Shown piece by piece: positions 6,748 to 7,632 of a stretch of DNA of 7,632 nt. How positions within the stretch are numbered: position 1 is the stretch's first letter; every line of letters starts with the position of its first letter. The stretch comes from Bordetella parapertussis (GTDB lineage: Bacteria > Pseudomonadota > Gammaproteobacteria > Burkholderiales > Burkholderiaceae_B): positions 1 through 7,632 of the forward strand of contig CAMBPA010000054.1 in the NCBI GenBank assembly GCA_945869355.1, read 5' to 3'. Under the pieces are notes generated by a model. It was not told the DNA's origin, searched no databases, and was given only the letters and a program-made list of their open reading frames with translations. The position numbers and the translations under genes are program-made.

Positions 6748-6780
6748 AAAAAAAATCGGGCTCCTATTAAAGAGCCCGAT
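6748..6780 (-). terminator. Intrinsic terminator of leuA
   Basis: ATCGGGCTC (6755-6763) and GAGCCCGAT (6772-6780) form a perfect 9-bp, G+C-rich stem around an 8-nt loop. Read on the minus strand, the stem is followed at once by a run of Ts (complement of the As at 6748-6755), the classic Rho-independent form. It begins 12 nt after the leuA stop. On the plus strand the hairpin is not directly followed by a T run, so it should mainly serve leuA, although it could still protect the 3' end of a DUF455 transcript. Confidence 0.92.
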
Positions 6781-6792
6781 CATTTAAGCGCA

Positions 6793-7632
6793 TTAGTTTT
6801 TCAGGTGACGATTCAGGGCGCTGAGAACCGCTTTAAAAGAAGCCGTCACAATGTCGCGATCAATACCCACACCAAAGCCTGTTGGTGCGTCACCGATACG
6901 AACCTCAACGTAGCATGCAGCCCGCGTATCGGTCCCCGTGCCAATCGCGTGTTCGTGGTAATCCATGATGCGTATGGGCTCGCCTAACGAATGCACGAAA
7001 GCTGAAATTGCGCCGTCGCCCGTTCCCGTGAGGGCGCGCCGCTTGCCGTCAACGGCGAACTCAACCTCGATAGTGAAGTGTTGGCCTTCGGCGGCTGAAG
7101 GGTCGCCGGTAATGCGATGCTTGATTAGCGACCAGGGTTCTGTTTGCGTCAGGTATTCGGTATTAAAGATGTTGTAGACATCGGCGGCCGTCACTTCGCG
7201 ACCGGTCTCATCAGTCACACGTTGAATGGCACGACTGAATTCGATTTGTAGACGACGTGGCAAGGCCAGTCCATGCTCTTGTTCAAGCAGATAGGACACC
7301 CCCCCCTTACCGGACTGACTGTTAACGCGAATCACCGCATCGTAGCTGCGACCCAGGTCGGCGGGATCAATGGGCAGGTAGGGGACCTCCCAGGTGGCAT
7401 CTGCCTGTTGTACGGCAAAGCCTTTCTTGATCGCGTCTTGATGTGAACCTGAAAACGCGGTGAAGACTAAGTCTCCAGCGTAAGGGTGACGTGGATGGAC
7501 AGGTAGCTGATTACAAAACTCCACACAGCGACGGACTTCGTCGATGTCCGAGAAGTCCAATCCGGGGTGAATGCCTTGGGTATAAAGATTTAAGGCAAGC
7601 GTCACAATATCAACGTTGCCGGTACGCTCCCC
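6793..7632 (-). CDS. leuA: 2-isopropylmalate synthase, C-terminal part
   Basis: LeuA condenses acetyl-CoA with 2-oxoisovalerate, the first committed step of leucine synthesis, and is inhibited by leucine. The frame is open to the right edge and shows the last 279 residues, beginning in the G-E-R-T-G-N motif at the end of the catalytic barrel; the catalytic barrel with the metal-binding H-x-H lies outside. Recognisable parts are [20 protein letters not shown] and [10 protein letters not shown], then a full leucine-binding regulatory domain ([12 protein letters not shown] through [12 protein letters not shown]). [10 protein letters not shown] and the S-Q-S-G-K-G-G context fit the longer LeuA class known from actinobacteria and many proteobacteria (about 560 residues) rather than the E. 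coli type. It shares the substrate 2-oxoisovalerate with PanB, but the genes are far apart and on opposite strands. Confidence 0.95.
   Translation of the reverse strand, partial: GERTGNVDIVTLALNLYTQGIHPGLDFSDIDEVRRCVEFCNQLPVHPRHPYAGDLVFTAFSGSHQDAIKKGFAVQQADATWEVPYLPIDPADLGRSYDAVIRVNSQSGKGGVSYLLEQEHGLALPRRLQIEFSRAIQRVTDETGREVTAADVYNIFNTEYLTQTEPWSLIKHRITGDPSAAEGQHFTIEVEFAVDGKRRALTGTGDGAISAFVHSLGEPIRIMDYHEHAIGTGTDTRAACYVEVRIGDAPTGFGVGIDRDIVTASFKAVLSALNRHLKN

Noticed and set aside
6706..6987. Plus-strand 93-codon frame with an ATG and a GAGG a few bases upstream
   Set aside because: It runs straight through the leuA terminator hairpin and then antisense to about 190 nt of the leuA coding region, where the leuA frame is clearly conserved. 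The product resembles no family I know. The start signal is probably chance.

Overview
This window is a chromosomal, mostly housekeeping stretch that most likely comes from a betaproteobacterium of the order Burkholderiales. The assignment rests on three features: an Smg/DUF494 gene close upstream of a DNA topoisomerase III gene with a long lysine/alanine-rich tail, a GluQRS with a C-x-C...Y-x3-C zinc site, and the DUF3429 and DUF455 families. Base composition is moderate, a little above 50% G+C by eye. I saw no phage, transposon, CRISPR, tRNA or rRNA signal, and almost all of the sequence is coding.

Left part, plus strand (1-5360): five genes run in one direction with short gaps. They are the 3' end of smg, gluQ (glutamyl-queuosine tRNA-Asp synthetase, non-ATG start), topB (topoisomerase III), panB (ketopantoate hydroxymethyltransferase, first step of pantothenate/CoA synthesis) and a small SET-domain protein, a putative protein-lysine methyltransferase. 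The gaps are about 5, 59, 9 and 18 nt, so most of this probably forms one operon, with a possible internal promoter before topB.

Middle (5373-6688): a minus-strand DUF3429 membrane protein ends 12 nt from the SET gene (convergent). It starts 35 nt from a plus-strand DUF455 ferritin-like protein (divergent).

Right part, minus strand (6748-7632): the 3' part of leuA (2-isopropylmalate synthase, the class resembling the actinobacterial enzyme) enters from the right edge and ends at a clean intrinsic terminator.

I found no convincing undescribed system. The most interesting points are: (1) a SET methyltransferase two genes downstream of a topoisomerase whose tail looks like histone H1, with both proteins ending in Lys-rich tails; (2) a PanB that reads like the alphaproteobacterial form and sits away from panC; and (3) gluQ placed between smg and topB.
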